Source: MFD01213-c1 sp963704405 (GTDB lineage Bacteria > Planctomycetota > Phycisphaerae > Tepidisphaerales > Tepidisphaeraceae). Taken from it: DNA of 64,000 bases. Positions 27,376 through 36,894 of the stretch are shown here, one piece after another; the first letter of the stretch is position 1, and each line of letters starts with the position of its first letter. Under the pieces are notes generated by a model that made no database searches, was not told the DNA's origin, and worked only from the letters and a program-made list of their open reading frames with translations. The stretch lies in NCBI GenBank assembly GCA_963704405.1, contig OY969903.1:3658001-3722000 (forward strand), in the 5' to 3' direction. A program made the translations under genes and the position numbers.

Positions 27376-28710
27376 ATGAAACCTATTCTTTGGATATTAC
27401 CGTTGATTGTGGCGTCAACGGTAACGAGCCTGTGTGCCGAGGTTCCTGGCTATCTTGAAGACGCCTTTCGTAACGTGCGATGGATTGCTTATTCACCTAC
27501 AGGCAATTCATCTGACCTCGGCTCGGCAGATGCCAAAGACGCTGACAAAAAACGAGATGAAATCCGCAAGGATCTAGCGGCGCTGCACGAAGCTGGCTTC
27601 GGTGGCGTCGTGACATACGGGTGTAACGGGCTAAAGGAGGAAATCCCGAAACTTGCCCAGGAAGCCGGTATCCATCACATCATTATGGGAATTTACAATC
27701 CTAAGAATCCAGAGGAATTGACGAACGCCAAAGCCGAGGCGCACTTAGTCGATGGATATTGCATTGGCAACGAAGGTTTGGGTCGCGAAAACCGCTATAC
27801 GCTTGATGACGTGCTATCGTGCATGAGAGAAGTGCGATCGTGGAGCGGCAAGCCGGTTACGACGAGCGAGCAGATCGATAAATATCTCCAAGACAATGTG
27901 CCCGGCTTGATCGACGCAGGTGACTGGCTGTTTCCCAATGTGCATCCCTGGTTCCACAGTCAATTCGATGAGCCGGCGGCAAGTCGCTGGACTAAAGCCC
28001 AGGTCGATGAACTAAAGAAGAAATCTAAAGGGAAATTCATCGTCTGCAAAGAAGTCGGCTTTCCGACGGGCGGCGATGACGATGGTCGAGCGAACGAAGA
28101 CCTACAGGGAGATTATTATGTGGCGTTGCAAGCACTTGATGTGCCGTTTGTCTATTTTGAAGCATTCGACCAGGTGTGGAAGCAGCAACTGCCAATCGAA
28201 CCCCATTGGGGCCTGTTCACCAAAGACCGCACGCCCAAGAAAGCCGTTATGATGATTATGCGCGGCGGGGCAGCAGAGAGCATCCAAATCAACAGCCTTC
28301 GACCTGGCGGGCAGATCAAGTGTGTTGTCGGACAGGATGGCGGTACGATTGACATTAGCGGATCAGCGAAGGGCATCCGTGAGGATCGTACATTACTATT
28401 GTTCGTCCGCCCGGAAGATCCTGGCGTTAGCGGCTGGTTCCTTCAACTGAATCCGCAAGGTGTCGATCTCAACGCGGACGGCACCTGGACCGCGCGCGGT
28501 CAGATCGGCAACCGTGAATGGCCGCCGCAGAAAGGGATGAAGATCGATCTGATGATACGAGGCGTGCCAGTCAAAATTGCCAACGACCTAATCGAAACAC
28601 GCAATCGCGATTCGCAGTTGCGCAATTCGGGAATTCGTTCCCAAGACTTGCCGAAGGCCGATCAGGAATGGATTGTAGAAATAAAGCATCTTGAGTTGAA
28701 CTTTAATTAG
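27376..28710 (+). CDS. Secreted GH17-like glycoside hydrolase with C-terminal beta-domain
   Basis: The ATG at 27376 has GAGG 7 nt upstream and opens a signal peptide (ILWILPLIVASTVTSLCA). Of 444 residues, about 30-300 form a TIM barrel resembling bacterial GH17/Scw11-like proteins: IAYSPTGNSSD, GFGGVVTYGC, candidate acid/base Glu133 in YCIGNEG, WLFPNVHPWF, candidate nucleophile Glu226 in CKEVGFPTGG, VPFVYFEAFDQVWK, HWGLF. GH17 enzymes cleave or transfer beta-1,3-glucans. The last 130 residues form a beta-domain (LLLFVRPED, LNADGTWTARGQIGNREWPP) like that of the upstream membrane protein. Confidence 0.75.
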   Translation: MKPILWILPLIVASTVTSLCAEVPGYLEDAFRNVRWIAYSPTGNSSDLGSADAKDADKKRDEIRKDLAALHEAGFGGVVTYGCNGLKEEIPKLAQEAGIHHIIMGIYNPKNPEELTNAKAEAHLVDGYCIGNEGLGRENRYTLDDVLSCMREVRSWSGKPVTTSEQIDKYLQDNVPGLIDAGDWLFPNVHPWFHSQFDEPAASRWTKAQVDELKKKSKGKFIVCKEVGFPTGGDDDGRANEDLQGDYYVALQALDVPFVYFEAFDQVWKQQLPIEPHWGLFTKDRTPKKAVMMIMRGGAAESIQINSLRPGGQIKCVVGQDGGTIDISGSAKGIREDRTLLLFVRPEDPGVSGWFLQLNPQGVDLNADGTWTARGQIGNREWPPQKGMKIDLMIRGVPVKIANDLIETRNRDSQLRNSGIRSQDLPKADQEWIVEIKHLELNFN

Positions 28711-28724
28711 CGCGACCAGAGGCA

Positions 28725-28976
28725 GGTCTGGAAAGACGTGTCGCTCCATCAGCAGCCTCGCATTCTCCTTACGCACCCCCCTGGATCTCGGCAGGTCAAC
28801 GCCCCGCCGCCTTTGGGAACAAGGCCGCCTTCACCCCAAGGCTTTTCGACCCGATACCGAACGCAACTGGCATCCACCCCAAGGCTCTTGGCCACCTGAG
28901 AATGCTGCAGTCTTGCTCATCGATCAGCTTCATTGCACAAACTCTTGAACTCACGCGTGAATTTCCTTCGTGCCAT
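28725..28976 (-). pseudogene. IS3-family OrfA transposase relic, multiply frameshifted
   Basis: Pieces of an IS3 OrfA appear in order but in different frames on the minus strand: MARRKFTREFK at the start (ATG 28976), then MKLIDEQDCS, then SQVAKSLGVDASCVRYRVE, and finally RKENARLLMER near 28760. These are the family's HTH and leucine-zipper landmarks. No OrfB is found, and no inverted repeats were identified. The relic lies between the GH17-like unit and the PilM-like operon. Confidence 0.7.
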
Positions 28977-29216
28977 GGACGCTCCTTCTGACAGGAATGA
29001 TCCTGCCTTGCGGCACGCCCGCCGGATGGGGGGAAGCCCGGGATGTTTCTGCTTCCTATAATGAAGCGGCATTTTTGTTTCTTTCAATCCTTGAAGGAAA
29101 GCGATTTTGTTGAACTGCATCGCACGAGCGGTTACACCTTACAGACTTTCGTGTCAGCGAATTGATTTTTAACAGAAACCGTCCCCGCATCCCGCTATTA
29201 TCCTTGAGGAGCAACC

Positions 29217-31435
29217 ATGGCCACACCGCGCTTCGCCTGGGGCATCGACATTGGAAATCGCGCTCTTAAAGCAGTGAAACTTGTCTCCGGCCCTGAAGGG
29301 TTGAAGGTTGATGACTTTGAAGTCATTGAGCATGAGACCGTTCTGTCTGCCGCGGGGGACAATCGCGAATCATTGATTCAGACGGCCCTGGCCAACTTCG
29401 TGCAGCGGCATCCCGGAATTGAAAAGGGGCAGGTGGGCGTGGGAGTCAGCGGGCAGCAGTCTTTTGCCCGATTCATCAAGCTGCCGCCGGTGGAACCGAG
29501 CAAGATTCCGGAGATTGTCCGGTTTGAAGCGATCCAGCAGATTCCGTTTCCCCTGGATGATGTGGAATGGAGCTATCAGCTTTTTCAGGAAGAGGATTCG
29601 CCGGAGGTGGAAGTCGGCATCTTCGCCATGCGCAAAGAGCTGGTGAACCAGCACATCAAATATTTCACGGATATCGATCTGAACGTCCAGGTCGTGCAGA
29701 TGAATCCGTTGTCCGTGTACAACGCGATGTACTACGACAACCGGATCAAGGGCACGACGATGATCGTGGACCTGGGGGCTGAGAATACCGACCTGATTAT
29801 CGCCGAGGGAGAGACCATCTGGCTGCGGTCTATTCCGATCGGCGGAAACAACTTCACCGAAGCGCTGACCAAGGCGTTTAAAGTCAACTTCACCAAAGCG
29901 GAAGACCTGAAGCGCAACGCCAGCACCAGCAAGTATGGCCGCCAGATCATGCAGGCCATGCGGCCGATCTTCGCCGACCTGGTTTCAGAAATTCAGCGAT
30001 CGATCGGATTCTATGCGTCGGTGCATCGCGACAGCCGCATTTCAAAGGTGATTGCGCTGGGCAGCACGTTCCGCCTGCCGGGATTGCAGAAATACCTGCA
30101 GCAGAATCTTCAGCTTGATGTCGAAAAGATCGACGGGCTGAGCGCCGGCACGCCGGCCGATCCTAAGCTGGCGGCGACGTTCAGCGAGAATATTCTTTCG
30201 ACGACAACGGCGTATGGGCTGGCGCTTCAGGTGATGGGGCAGGGAAAGATCAGCAGCAGCCTGCTTCCGGAAGTCATCCGCCGCGAGAAGATGTGGCGGG
30301 AAAAGACAAAATGGTTCGCGGCAGCCGCGGCGTTGTTCGTTCTTGGCGCGACCGTTCCCTATGGCCGGTATTATTTTGAGAATTGGCAACTCCAGCAGGC
30401 CGCTTCTACGCGAGATGATATCGCGACAGTGCAGACAAAGGCGCAGGACCTGGACACGGCCTGGAGCGGGATCGAGCAATCCGGCGGGCCGGACCGCCAG
30501 CGCATCAGCAATGTGCGGTCAATTGAAAGCTATCGCAGCCTGTGGTCGACGATCATCAGCGACATCCACCAGACGTTGCCGCAGTTTGCCTCCGATGCGC
30601 CCAAAGAACTGACAAGCAACGATCCCGCGGAGCTTAAAAAAATCCCGCGGGCGCAGCGCCGGCAGATTTTGGTAGACCGTTGCGTCTCGAAGTATTACCC
30701 CGATCTGACCACTGTCTTGACCGACCCGAATCTTGGTCATTTTGCGAATGATAGTGTGAACATTCAGATGGATAACGCGGGGGCGTCGGTATCCAGCTTC
30801 CTTCAAAGCAATGCGTTTGCGCCCGGTATCACCCCGGATGCGCAGATGCCGCTGGACAACTCCGGCGGCACCGGCGGCACCGGCAGCACTGGTGATACAG
30901 GCAACGGAAATGGCGACGCGGGCACCAGTGGCCCCGTCGCAGCCAACGCCCAGCGCGGTTTTGTCATCACGGTAAAATGCACGACCCCATACGCGGACGG
31001 CGTTGGGCTTGTGGGTTCAACGTTCATTCCGAATCTCCTCGCGCTGAAGCCGGGGATGCCGAACAAACCGTATGCGGTGGTTAAGGCAGTCATTGCCAAC
31101 AAATCATCGGTGGCAAACAACCAGACGCGAATCAGCAAGCTGGTTGCCGATTATCAGGCGAAAATGCTGAAGCAGGCGGCCGACGCAGCCGCCGCGGCGG
31201 CAGCGGCAGCAGCGGCTAATCCCGGAGCGCCCCTCCTGAAACGCCGCCACAGCCAGGATTTAATCCCGCATACGGCGGTAGCGCAGCGGTTCTGCCCCCG
31301 GAAGCATACTTCGATCCGGTGATGCAGGAGGATGTGCGAAACGATACGGAATGCACGGTGGTCTTTGTCGTGGTGCTCGATCCGCCGGCCCCGCCGCAGA
31401 CCGCTGCTCCCGCCAAGGTTGCAGTGGCAAACTAA
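29217..31435 (+). CDS. PilM-like actin-fold protein with membrane segment and periplasmic extension (frame broken near 31236)
   Basis: GAGGAG precedes the ATG. Residues 1-350 are a PilM/FtsA-type ATPase fold: GIDIGNRALKAVKL, VPVSGQ-like GVGVSGQQSFARFIKLPPV, IVDLGAENTDLII, ALGSTFRLPGLQKYL. A membrane helix follows at about 367-387 and then a periplasmic region of about 350 residues with a Gly/Thr linker, so the layout resembles GspL or a PilM-PilN fusion. The track frame ends in an implausible tail; restoring one C in a short C run at 31233-31237 continues it to 31435 (YFDPVMQEDVRNDTECTVVF, DPPAPPQTAAPAKVAVAN), total 739 residues. It is the first gene of a three-gene operon. Confidence 0.8.
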
Positions 31436-31534
31436 GAACCTCTAAGTGTGAACGCAGCCTGATATCGCACGACCAAAGGCGGCATGTCGATGAGGACCTG
31501 CCGCCAGACCGATGGATGAAACGAAGGAACGGCC

Positions 31535-32869
31535 ATGGACACAGCAAAAATACTTGCGATCGCCAAGAAAAATATCTTCAGCATCGTCTGCGCAGTGATT
31601 GCAATCGCGGCGATCGTCGCTACCCGTTATCCCGCAAACAATATGTACGCTGCATTGCAGCAGAACACCGAACAGCGCGCCAGCGTGTACACCACGCTCG
31701 ACGGGCTGCTGTCCAAGCCGCGCAAGCTTCCGCTTACCGATCCTTCCAAAACAGTGCAGGAAGACCTGACACAGTTCCCCAACTCAAACACGATCAAAAA
31801 GGGGACCGAGGTCACAACAACAGTCGGCAAGCAAAGCGTGGACATGGTTTCAACGGTTGTAGCGTTGAATCAGAAGGGTCATTCGCTGCTTGTGCCCGAT
31901 TCGCTTCCAAATCCGATCTCCGATACGCCGAAGTATAATTTCGGCGACATTTATAAGCTCGTGCTGAGCATCGATCCGCAGGAGAGCATCACAAAAGATC
32001 CAAAGCTGAAGGCCGCTAACGCGCCCAACCTGCGGAACGATGTCCTTCAGGGAGGTATCCCGCCGACCGATGCCGACATGCAGGCGGCCAAAAAAGACCT
32101 TTACGATAACACCTTCCTGCCTCGCATTTACAAGGTCAATGACCAACCCATCAACAAGACGCAGGTCGACAGCGACTTCGCGATAGCGGCGAATAAGTTG
32201 CCGGATCAGATGCGGCTGGACGTCGCCAACACGAAAAAGATTTACGTCGCCAACGATGCCCTGACGCAAAATCCCACGGTCATCGGGGCATCAGCTCCGG
32301 CGCCGGTTGACATCTGGTTCGCACAGCTTGCCTTGTGGATTCAGCAGGATGTTGCCGGCGCTATTGCCCAGGCAAATGCAAATTCAAAGAACATTCTGGA
32401 CGCACCGGTCAAGCATCTGATCAAGCTGAACATCCCGACGGCATATGCACTGAGCCCGACCCCGATTGCCGCCCCGCCTCCGGCGCCGCCCGGTGCTCCG
32501 GATACTTCCGATACGATTGTCCTTCCGAAGGCATTCACCGTTTCACCCACCGGCCGCGTCTGCAACCCGATGTACGATGTGGTTCAGTTCGGGCTGGTGG
32601 TCAATGTTGATGCCAACAAGGTGGCTGATTTCATCGCGATTCTGACTCAGAACCGGCTGATTGACGTTTACAACATGGACGTCGTTTCAATCGACCTTGC
32701 AGACCAGAGCAAGCTGGGTTTCTTCTATGGAACCATGCCGGTTGTGCAACTTAATCTCCATTGCGAGGCGCTGTTCATGCGGAAGTGGACCGTGCAGTGG
32801 ATGCCTGATCGCATCCGCGTTGCGCTGGGCATTCCGCCGGTCTCGCCGCTCCCGCCCGGCCCCGGGTGA
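31535..32869 (+). CDS. Bitopic membrane protein of the PilM-like operon, possible PilO/GspM analogue
   Basis: AAGGA lies just before the ATG. Of 444 residues, one helix near 12-30 (IFSIVCAVIAIAAIVATRY) anchors a long extracytoplasmic region with a helical part, a Pro-rich linker (about 310-330) and a ferredoxin-like C-terminal segment (YDVVQFGLVVNVDANKVADFIAILTQ region) reminiscent of PilO/GspM. No family match is certain. Position directly after the PilM/GspL-like gene supports a role in an inner-membrane alignment complex of a pilus or secretion system. Confidence 0.55.
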   Translation: MDTAKILAIAKKNIFSIVCAVIAIAAIVATRYPANNMYAALQQNTEQRASVYTTLDGLLSKPRKLPLTDPSKTVQEDLTQFPNSNTIKKGTEVTTTVGKQSVDMVSTVVALNQKGHSLLVPDSLPNPISDTPKYNFGDIYKLVLSIDPQESITKDPKLKAANAPNLRNDVLQGGIPPTDADMQAAKKDLYDNTFLPRIYKVNDQPINKTQVDSDFAIAANKLPDQMRLDVANTKKIYVANDALTQNPTVIGASAPAPVDIWFAQLALWIQQDVAGAIAQANANSKNILDAPVKHLIKLNIPTAYALSPTPIAAPPPAPPGAPDTSDTIVLPKAFTVSPTGRVCNPMYDVVQFGLVVNVDANKVADFIAILTQNRLIDVYNMDVVSIDLADQSKLGFFYGTMPVVQLNLHCEALFMRKWTVQWMPDRIRVALGIPPVSPLPPGPG

Positions 32870-32943
32870 TCACCTGATTTCTGACGCAACGCAACTGGCA
32901 GGCGTATCAGACACAACCAAGACCTGACAAACGAGTATCGGCC

Positions 32944-34761
32944 ATGCAAAAGTTTCTTCAACTCCTCGAAAAGAATGTCGAATGGATCGCCCTGTCGCTT
33001 GGCGGGCTGTTCCTGCTGTGGATGCTCTACGGCTACGTCGTTCAAAAGCCCGTGAAGACCACCGTAGCTGGTGTTGAGGTAACACCCGGCGAGGTGGACG
33101 CCAAAACCAAGGAAGGACCAGCGACCAAGCTGCGCATCGCGATGGACGATCCGCGCGTTCCGAAAATGCAGGTGGCTAATTTCCTGGACGATCTGCAGAA
33201 ACAACTGAGCGGCGCCGATACCGCCATCGCCAGTGCGTTTAATGGGCTTTGGGTCATCGGCATGCCGCACATGGAGATCGATGCCAGTGCAACGCCGAAG
33301 GTGAATGTTGACAATGCTGTCGCGCAGGTGACTCAACTGCCTCAGCCGCCTTCGCCGACAGATCTGAAAGTTTCTCAGGGTCGTTCGAATGTCATGATCC
33401 CGCCTCCGGGAGGCGCGGCCGGTGGCGCCACCGGCACGGGCACCCCCGCTGACCGCAACTGGGTCACGGTATCTGCAAATATCCCGATCAAAGCGCTGGC
33501 AGCGGAAATCGACGGCGCGAAGATCCCCTCACCGCTAAATACAAACGTAACGCTGCTGCGGGTGGAGATGATCCGTCAGGAACAGGATACCAACGGAAAC
33601 TGGAGCGCGGAGCAGACACTTCCGCCGCTCCAGAATGTGACACTGCAACCCTTCCCGATCGAGAACGCGACACCCTCCGACGGCAACGGCTATCAGACCT
33701 GGGCGGAGAAAACCCAAGGCGATCTGCTGCAGCCTCCGTTTTACCAGGTTCTCCAGGCCGATCCGTGGCTGATTCCCGGCAGCACACCACCGCCCCCGCC
33801 GGCAGAAGCCGTGCAGGCTTTCGATCCGGCCAAGGTGACAAACCCAACGAAACTAAATCCTGAGGAGCGAAAACTCTACGAAGATTGGCGCAAGCAGGAA
33901 GCGGCTCGCAAGAAGCAGGAGCAGATTGACCGCTACCGCGCGAACCATCCACAGCGAACACCCGGCGGCCCACCGCCCGGTGGTTCCGGACTCGGCGGCC
34001 CCGGCGCTCCTGGTTACGCACCGATTGACACAGGCCGGCCGATGACGCTCGCGCAGGCCGCGGGGCGACCGCCTTACACACCGCCCGCCGCTGATATGCC
34101 GCCCGAGCCCGATGCGTCTGTTCCGCAACCTGGTGTTCAGCAGCCCCCGGGCGCAGTTGCGCCGCCCGTCGGTCCCGTACCCACCGGATCATTCGATCCG
34201 CATGCACAGGCCGACGTGACGATCTGGGCCCATGATGACTCCGCACTGGCCGGCCACACTTATCGCTACAAGCTGCGCTATTACATTCGCAACCCAGTCT
34301 ATCAGACCCAGAATGTCTGCAACCCCCAGACCCTCGCCAACACCTGGCGCATCATGAGCAAGGAAAGCGTCTGGACGGATGCGATTAGCATAAAGTCAGA
34401 AACCAACTTCTTTGCAATCAACACCAACCCCGCCAGGGCCGTGGTCAAGTTTGAAATCTTCCGGTGGAAGAACGGCGCGTGGCAGATGCAAAGCACCGAA
34501 GCAGGCCCCGGCGACATGGTCGGCGCGGCCCAAGGCGACGGCGCGAACAAGATCGATTTCACTACCGGCCTGACGATGGTCGATGTCCGCCCTGATCCCC
34601 GCAACCCGGAGAACCGGATTATCCTTCTCACCAGCGACAACGGACAGATCGTCCGCCACGACCTCTCCGCCGATCGCAACAGCGAGGAATATAAAAAGCT
34701 GAAAGACCTCATGAATGCGGCAAATAAGCCTGCCGGCGCAGCGGCGGCGGCAACGCCCTGA
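32944..34761 (+). CDS. Proline-rich bitopic membrane protein of the PilM-like operon
   Basis: 605 residues: a membrane helix near 14-34 (WIALSLGGLFLLWMLYGYVV), a mixed extracytoplasmic domain to about 280, a charged helix (NPEERKLYEDWRKQEAARKK), a long Pro/Gly-rich linker (about 335-420), and a C-terminal beta-domain (VTIWAHDDSALAGHTYRYKL, VVKFEIFRWKNGAWQM). It could span the periplasm and link inner- and outer-membrane parts of the apparatus, much as PilP or GspC do, but no homology is visible. It is 74 nt downstream of the previous gene and the last of the operon. Confidence 0.55.
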   Translation: MQKFLQLLEKNVEWIALSLGGLFLLWMLYGYVVQKPVKTTVAGVEVTPGEVDAKTKEGPATKLRIAMDDPRVPKMQVANFLDDLQKQLSGADTAIASAFNGLWVIGMPHMEIDASATPKVNVDNAVAQVTQLPQPPSPTDLKVSQGRSNVMIPPPGGAAGGATGTGTPADRNWVTVSANIPIKALAAEIDGAKIPSPLNTNVTLLRVEMIRQEQDTNGNWSAEQTLPPLQNVTLQPFPIENATPSDGNGYQTWAEKTQGDLLQPPFYQVLQADPWLIPGSTPPPPPAEAVQAFDPAKVTNPTKLNPEERKLYEDWRKQEAARKKQEQIDRYRANHPQRTPGGPPPGGSGLGGPGAPGYAPIDTGRPMTLAQAAGRPPYTPPAADMPPEPDASVPQPGVQQPPGAVAPPVGPVPTGSFDPHAQADVTIWAHDDSALAGHTYRYKLRYYIRNPVYQTQNVCNPQTLANTWRIMSKESVWTDAISIKSETNFFAINTNPARAVVKFEIFRWKNGAWQMQSTEAGPGDMVGAAQGDGANKIDFTTGLTMVDVRPDPRNPENRIILLTSDNGQIVRHDLSADRNSEEYKKLKDLMNAANKPAGAAAAATP

Positions 34762-34993
34762 TTTTGCATTATTATGATCTGACAGCTTACGCACACACGA
34801 ACGGCCACTGGACGGAAGCGGGTGTAATACTTCTGCTGGAAGTGTCGCAGGCGTCTCGCGTGCTGCCGCCGAACAGCCGTTCGTCCATCGCACAACATGG
34901 CTCTCTTTTCTTGCCCCCTCTGGCTAATGCGATGAGCCCCTTCGGCGTGTGCGCCTTGTCTCAAGCGGGTGTGTTCCATACGATCCTATCACC

Positions 34994-35788
34994 ATGAATC
35001 CCACCGTGACCGACGCGACCATGAACGAGCCGGACCCATCCACAGGTAAGAACGTCATTATTCGCATCCGCCGGCAGGATGGGCCGGATAAGCCCAGCCG
35101 ATGGGAAGAATTCGCGGTGCCGCATCGGCCGAACCTGAACATCATTGCGTGCCTTCAGTGGATCGCGGCGCATCCGGTCACAACGGCCGGAGTGACGACC
35201 ACCCCGCCTGTCTGGGACAGCGGTTGCCTGGAGGAAGTGTGCGGCGCCTGCACAATGCTTATCAACGGCAAGACGCGCCAATCGTGTTCCGCACTGGTCG
35301 ATCGGCTCGATCAGCCGATCACGCTGGAACCGATGAGCAAATTCCCCCTGCTGCGCGATCTGTTCGTCGATCGCCAGCGGTTATTTAACGATCTGAAGCG
35401 CGTCAAGGCATGGGTTCCGATCGACGGTACTTATGATCTTGGTCCCGGCCCGGCGATGCCCCAGGCCCTCCAGGAAGAACGCTATCCTTTAAGCCGCTGC
35501 ATCTCCTGCGGCTGCTGCCTGGAAGCCTGCCCGCAATACACACCCACGAATAAATTTGTCGGCGCCGCCGTCATCAGCCAGGCGCGGCTGTTCAATGACC
35601 ACCCCACGGGCGCCGCATTAAAAGAGGAACGGCTGGAAAGCTTGATGGGCGAAGGCGGAATTGCCGACTGCGGAAAGGCCGGCAATTGCGTGGAAGTCTG
35701 CCCGAAGGAAATTCCCCTGCTGGAAAGCATCGCCGCCGTGCAGCGCTCGGCGACTGTTTACGCGATCAAGTCATTCTTTACGAAGTGA
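34994..35788 (+). CDS. sdhB: Succinate dehydrogenase/fumarate reductase iron-sulfur subunit
   Basis: The ATG at 34994 is preferred to 34949 because it gives a typical SdhB start; no strong ribosome-binding site is seen. Of 264 residues, the plant-ferredoxin domain carries the [2Fe-2S] motif SGCLEEVCGACTMLINGK plus a later Cys. The second domain carries CISCGCCLEACP and CGKAGNCVEVCPKEIPL for the [4Fe-4S] and [3Fe-4S] clusters. The subunit passes electrons from the flavoprotein SdhA to quinone. Neither sdhA nor sdhC is adjacent, which is unusual. Its stop lies one base from the stop of the convergent FHA gene. Confidence 0.92.
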   Translation: MNPTVTDATMNEPDPSTGKNVIIRIRRQDGPDKPSRWEEFAVPHRPNLNIIACLQWIAAHPVTTAGVTTTPPVWDSGCLEEVCGACTMLINGKTRQSCSALVDRLDQPITLEPMSKFPLLRDLFVDRQRLFNDLKRVKAWVPIDGTYDLGPGPAMPQALQEERYPLSRCISCGCCLEACPQYTPTNKFVGAAVISQARLFNDHPTGAALKEERLESLMGEGGIADCGKAGNCVEVCPKEIPLLESIAAVQRSATVYAIKSFFTK

Positions 35789-35789
35789 A

Positions 35790-36566
35790 CTATCCGTTGC
35801 GGTTTTGATGTTCGTGTGGAACGTTCAGATCCACCTGCACGTCCTCGGATGCCGCGCTTTCATTGTCTTCAATCACGAAGTTAAAGTTTGGATCGTCCCC
35901 CTCCCCCGCCGCCCCACCGCTGGGAATCGGGGCCGCCGGCATGGCCGGCGGCGCTTCGTCGGCCTCCTCCAGTTCCAGGACTTCTTCAAGTTCCACGTGT
36001 TCCGCGGCGGGCAGCCCGGAAGCCGCTTCCACCTCTTCAAGCTGCACCTCTTGCGGCTCAACCTCCTCCAGATCGGCGGAGGTGAGCGGCTCCTCATCCA
36101 GGGACACCTCATCCCCTTCCTCTTCCAGCGGCACCTCATCGAACACCGCCGAATCGCTGGAAGCCGGAACTTCTTCCAGGACTTCCTCCACCGCATCCGA
36201 CCCCAGCACCTGCTCCCCGGCGGCGGTTTCACCGACCAGCGAATTGGGAGCTACAAGATCGTCATCGAACGGAATACCATCGATCTGAACGATGAACTGC
36301 ACCGGCCCCACCTGGACCACATCGCCAGCCTTGATATACGCTTCCTGAACGCGCTGTCCGTTAATATAAGTTCCGTTGGAGCTGCCGAGGTCTTCGACGC
36401 GGAGCATGTCGCGATCTTTGACCAGCCGGCAATGCTTGCGTGATACATCGGTGACGGGGATGCGGAGATCGCAGTCTTCACGCCGACCGATCACGGTCAT
36501 GTCCCGCGCAACGGAAAAGCTTCGGCGTTCGCCATCTCCGTGGAACATCACCAACACCACCTGCAT
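35790..36566 (-). CDS. FHA-domain protein with acidic tail
   Basis: 258 residues. The N-terminal FHA domain (about 1-95) shows the phosphothreonine-binding landmarks: VIGRREDCDLRIP, SRKHCRLV, LGSSNGTYING, GDVVQVG. After it comes a roughly 150-residue low-complexity tail dominated by Glu in the pattern LEEVEPQEVQLEEVEA, ending with DDPNFNFVIED. FHA domains dock phosphorylated partners, often of Ser/Thr kinases, which planctomycetes have in number; no kinase is encoded nearby. The acidic tail may bind basic partners. Confidence 0.9.
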   Translation of the reverse strand: MQVVLVMFHGDGERRSFSVARDMTVIGRREDCDLRIPVTDVSRKHCRLVKDRDMLRVEDLGSSNGTYINGQRVQEAYIKAGDVVQVGPVQFIVQIDGIPFDDDLVAPNSLVGETAAGEQVLGSDAVEEVLEEVPASSDSAVFDEVPLEEEGDEVSLDEEPLTSADLEEVEPQEVQLEEVEAASGLPAAEHVELEEVLELEEADEAPPAMPAAPIPSGGAAGEGDDPNFNFVIEDNESAASEDVQVDLNVPHEHQNRNG

Positions 36567-36611
36567 AACGATCCTCGGCTTTCGCGGGGAAATGTCCGGG
36601 CAGCACGCCGG

Positions 36612-36894
36612 CTAAGATGGAATTCGGAAACGATTCGTAAGGTAGCGTAGAATGTTAGCAGCGGCAACAGTAATCATGGTCGTCGCGAAAGAGCGGAACA
36701 GCCCGCCGCCTTCCGCAAGCGCGCAGCTTTTGCAAAATCTTTACCGTGACATAAGGGCCTTTGGCCTCTTCTCGCGCCATGAGAATTAAAAATTCCGCAG
36801 TTTCCTGGGTTTTACGCAGCACGCACGGGCCAGGGGCTTGCGTCGCGCCAGAGATGGATTGCAGAGCGAAAATGACCGCCGTCATGAGCATCAA
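36612..36894 (-). CDS. Doubtful small protein upstream of the FHA gene
   Basis: A 79-residue frame (36655-36894) opens with a signal-like MMLMTAVIFALQSISGA, but its last part (CGRRRAVPLFRDDHDYCC) looks unnatural. The neighbouring frame reads more plausibly to 36612 (LAEGGGLFRSFATTMITVAAA), which would need one base removed near 36712. Its start overlaps the region just before the divergent hemW ATG. It may equally be non-coding; without it the 328 nt between FHA and hemW hold no gene. Confidence 0.2.
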
